Below the pieces are notes generated by a model, which ran no database searches, was not told the origin of the DNA, and saw only the letters and a list, made by a program, of their open reading frames with translations. This document shows positions 63,000-64,000 of a DNA stretch of 64,000 nucleotides, in pieces. Position 1 is the stretch's first letter. The number at the start of each line of letters is the position of its first letter. Source of the stretch: Pseudomonas sp. JUb42 (GTDB taxonomy: Bacteria > Pseudomonadota > Gammaproteobacteria > Pseudomonadales > Pseudomonadaceae). A program made the translations under genes and the position numbers. The stretch covers positions 156,367-220,366 of the forward strand of contig NZ_JANUFD010000015.1 of assembly GCF_024807945.1 (NCBI RefSeq). The letters run 5' to 3'.

Positions 63000-63518
63000 T
63001 GTGTGGGCGGTGATGATGTTTCTTGATACTGCGTTGGGCTGAGGCCGTAACGTAACTTCCAGCTTGATTGCTTCAGTTGAGTCAAACACCATGCAGCGCG
63101 CCTTTCTCTGATGACTTGAAGAGGAGGGTGCGTATGTTTGCCGTCCGGTCCGCCGACTATTACCTGACGGCTATCCGTTAGTCATTTGTAGGACTCGTCC
63201 CTAACTACGCAGGACTTTTCCGAAACTCATTCCGAGGTCTGGATTAGAGCTGTCCGATCCTCCACTGTTTCGCGCCTGAGACAAGGCAAACCCTCGACAG
63301 AGACTGTCCTTGTCACCTTGAGAATCTGATTTTCTAAAGCCGGGCTGCCATTGATATTCATGGTGGCGGGAGGTCGCGACCGTGAAAAACAACAGTGTTT
63401 ATTGCCATCAACCATTGATTGATTATTTCCAGGCTAATAATTCAACGCAATTAAACAGCCACGTTAAAAGTGCTACCGGCCACCTGCCCAACCCGTTGCG
63501 ACGCTGGGAGGCCTGAGC
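63000..63518. other. 519-base gap before vgrG
   Basis: No protein gene of normal length is convincing here. It contains the small ORF at 63134 and an AT-rich stretch (CATTGATTGATTATTT and GCTAATAATTC, 63410-63440) that could be the vgrG promoter. I see no repeat or RNA gene. A 63-codon minus-strand ORF at 63201-63392 has no ribosome site. Confidence 0.5.
63134..63181 (+). CDS. Possible 15-residue leader peptide
   Basis: ATG is preceded by GAGGAGGGTGCGT, one of the strongest ribosome sites in the window, but the frame encodes only MFAVRSADYYLTAIR and stops. It may be a leader peptide, or a trapped ribosome site in the transcript, or the remnant of a longer gene. There is no other evidence for translation. 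Confidence 0.3.
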   Translation: MFAVRSADYYLTAIR

Positions 63519-64000
63519 ATGTCCACCGCAGCCCAGGTCTTCTACGACCACACCCGCCATAAACTCGATATCCACGACCTCGACGCCCACCTCGACGTCC
63601 TCGCCTTCGAGGGCGAAGAGCAACTGAGCCAGCCGTTCAAATACATCATCGAGTTCACCTGCACCGAGCAAGACATAGCCGCCGCCCAGGTCCTCGGCAA
63701 GTTCGCCGATTTCACCCTGCATAACCCGCCTGTCAAACCGGCCTGGGGCACGCCCGAACCCGAGCTGCCGTTGCGTACCGTGCGCGGGATCATTACCGAC
63801 TTCAAACGCCTGTCCAGCTCAAGGGACGAAGCCCGCTACGAAGTCACCCTGCAACATCAACTGGCCCTGCTCGGCAAGGGCAAGCAATACCGCATCTACC
63901 AGCAGCAGTCCGTGCCGGAGATCGTCAAGAGCGTGCTGTGCAGCCGCCACCCCTTCGATCCCTGGGAGTGCCGCTTCGACTTGCTGCGCGAGTACCCGCG
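63519..64000 (+). CDS. vgrG: Type VI secretion tip protein VgrG (3' end outside window)
   Basis: The first 160 codons of VgrG are seen: KLDIHDLDAHLDVLAFEGEE, QPFKYIIEFTC, LPLRTVRGIITDFKRL and YRIYQQQSVPEIVKSVL match the gp27-like domain that opens VgrG proteins. GGGAGG is seven bases upstream of ATG 63519. VgrG caps the Hcp tube and carries effectors. No hcp, PAAR or effector gene is visible on this side, so any cargo lies downstream beyond 64000. Confidence 0.9.
   Translation, partial: MSTAAQVFYDHTRHKLDIHDLDAHLDVLAFEGEEQLSQPFKYIIEFTCTEQDIAAAQVLGKFADFTLHNPPVKPAWGTPEPELPLRTVRGIITDFKRLSSSRDEARYEVTLQHQLALLGKGKQYRIYQQQSVPEIVKSVLCSRHPFDPWECRFDLLREYP

Noticed and set aside
59871..63092. Very long minus-strand ORF (1073 codons) opposite the FAD/Fe-S dehydrogenase
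   Set aside because: The plus strand encodes recognisable FAD and Fe-S motifs, while the antisense translation matches nothing and has biased composition.
63201..63392. Minus-strand 63-codon ORF before vgrG
   Set aside because: It has no ribosome site and no recognisable features, and an overlapping frame is equally open.

Overview
The window reads as chromosomal DNA of a Pseudomonas, most likely of the P. fluorescens group. The evidence is dense GC-rich coding, Pseudomonas-type REP doublets (arms such as TGTGGGAGCGAGGCTTGC), an Anr-type anaerobic regulator with FNR-like boxes, a bacteriophytochrome operon, many ABC importers each paired with its own regulator, and a VgrG gene running off the right end. 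I see no rRNA or tRNA gene, CRISPR array, transposase or prophage. Strain-level assignment is not possible from this sequence alone.

Layout. 1-3.4 kb: a small conserved protein, a bestrophin channel, a HAD-phosphatase/P-loop ATPase fusion and a small unknown protein. 3.4-13.4 kb: a low-oxygen/stress island with a Ca2+-type P-ATPase, three tandem-Usp proteins, a Zn alcohol dehydrogenase with a perfect Anr box, a second FNR/Anr-like regulator, a K+ channel and a methyltransferase. 13.6-18.6 kb: a secreted unknown protein, a sugar dehydrogenase (SDR) overlapping a GH15 glucoamylase-like enzyme, and a saccharopine-dehydrogenase-like protein. 18.6-20.4 kb: an InrS-like nickel sensor and a His-tailed MFS exporter that carries a single-base frameshift, with a clear operator.

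20.4-29.2 kb: an amide-utilisation operon made of a nitrilase-family hydrolase, a branched-chain/urea-type ABC importer with a fused permease-ATPase, an asparaginase, and the AmiC/AmiR sensor-antiterminator pair. Its leader has an ANTAR-style two-hairpin antiterminator overlapping a strong terminator, so the whole circuit lies in this window. 29.2-38.8 kb: an MFS carrier, a sigma-54 promoter driving a C45 (penicillin-acyltransferase-like) hydrolase and a dipeptide-type ABC importer with fused ATPases, then a GntR/FCD regulator and an alpha/beta hydrolase. Matching palindromes (GCCAATAWTGGC) sit upstream of both transcription units.

38.9-44.9 kb: a DMT exporter and LysR pair, a LysR and SDR pair, a Tat-exported haloperoxidase-like hydrolase and a UvdE-like endonuclease. 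44.9-50.1 kb: bacteriophytochrome, single-domain response regulator and hybrid kinase, with no heme oxygenase nearby. 50.5-58.8 kb: an amidohydrolase, an alpha/beta-fold protein lacking its nucleophile serine, a GlxA-type AraC regulator, a betaine/choline-type ABC importer and a periplasmic amidase. These may form a pathway for an amide-containing quaternary amine. 58.9-63.0 kb: LysR and a large FAD/Fe-S D-2-hydroxyglutarate-type dehydrogenase. 63.5 kb to the end: the start of vgrG.
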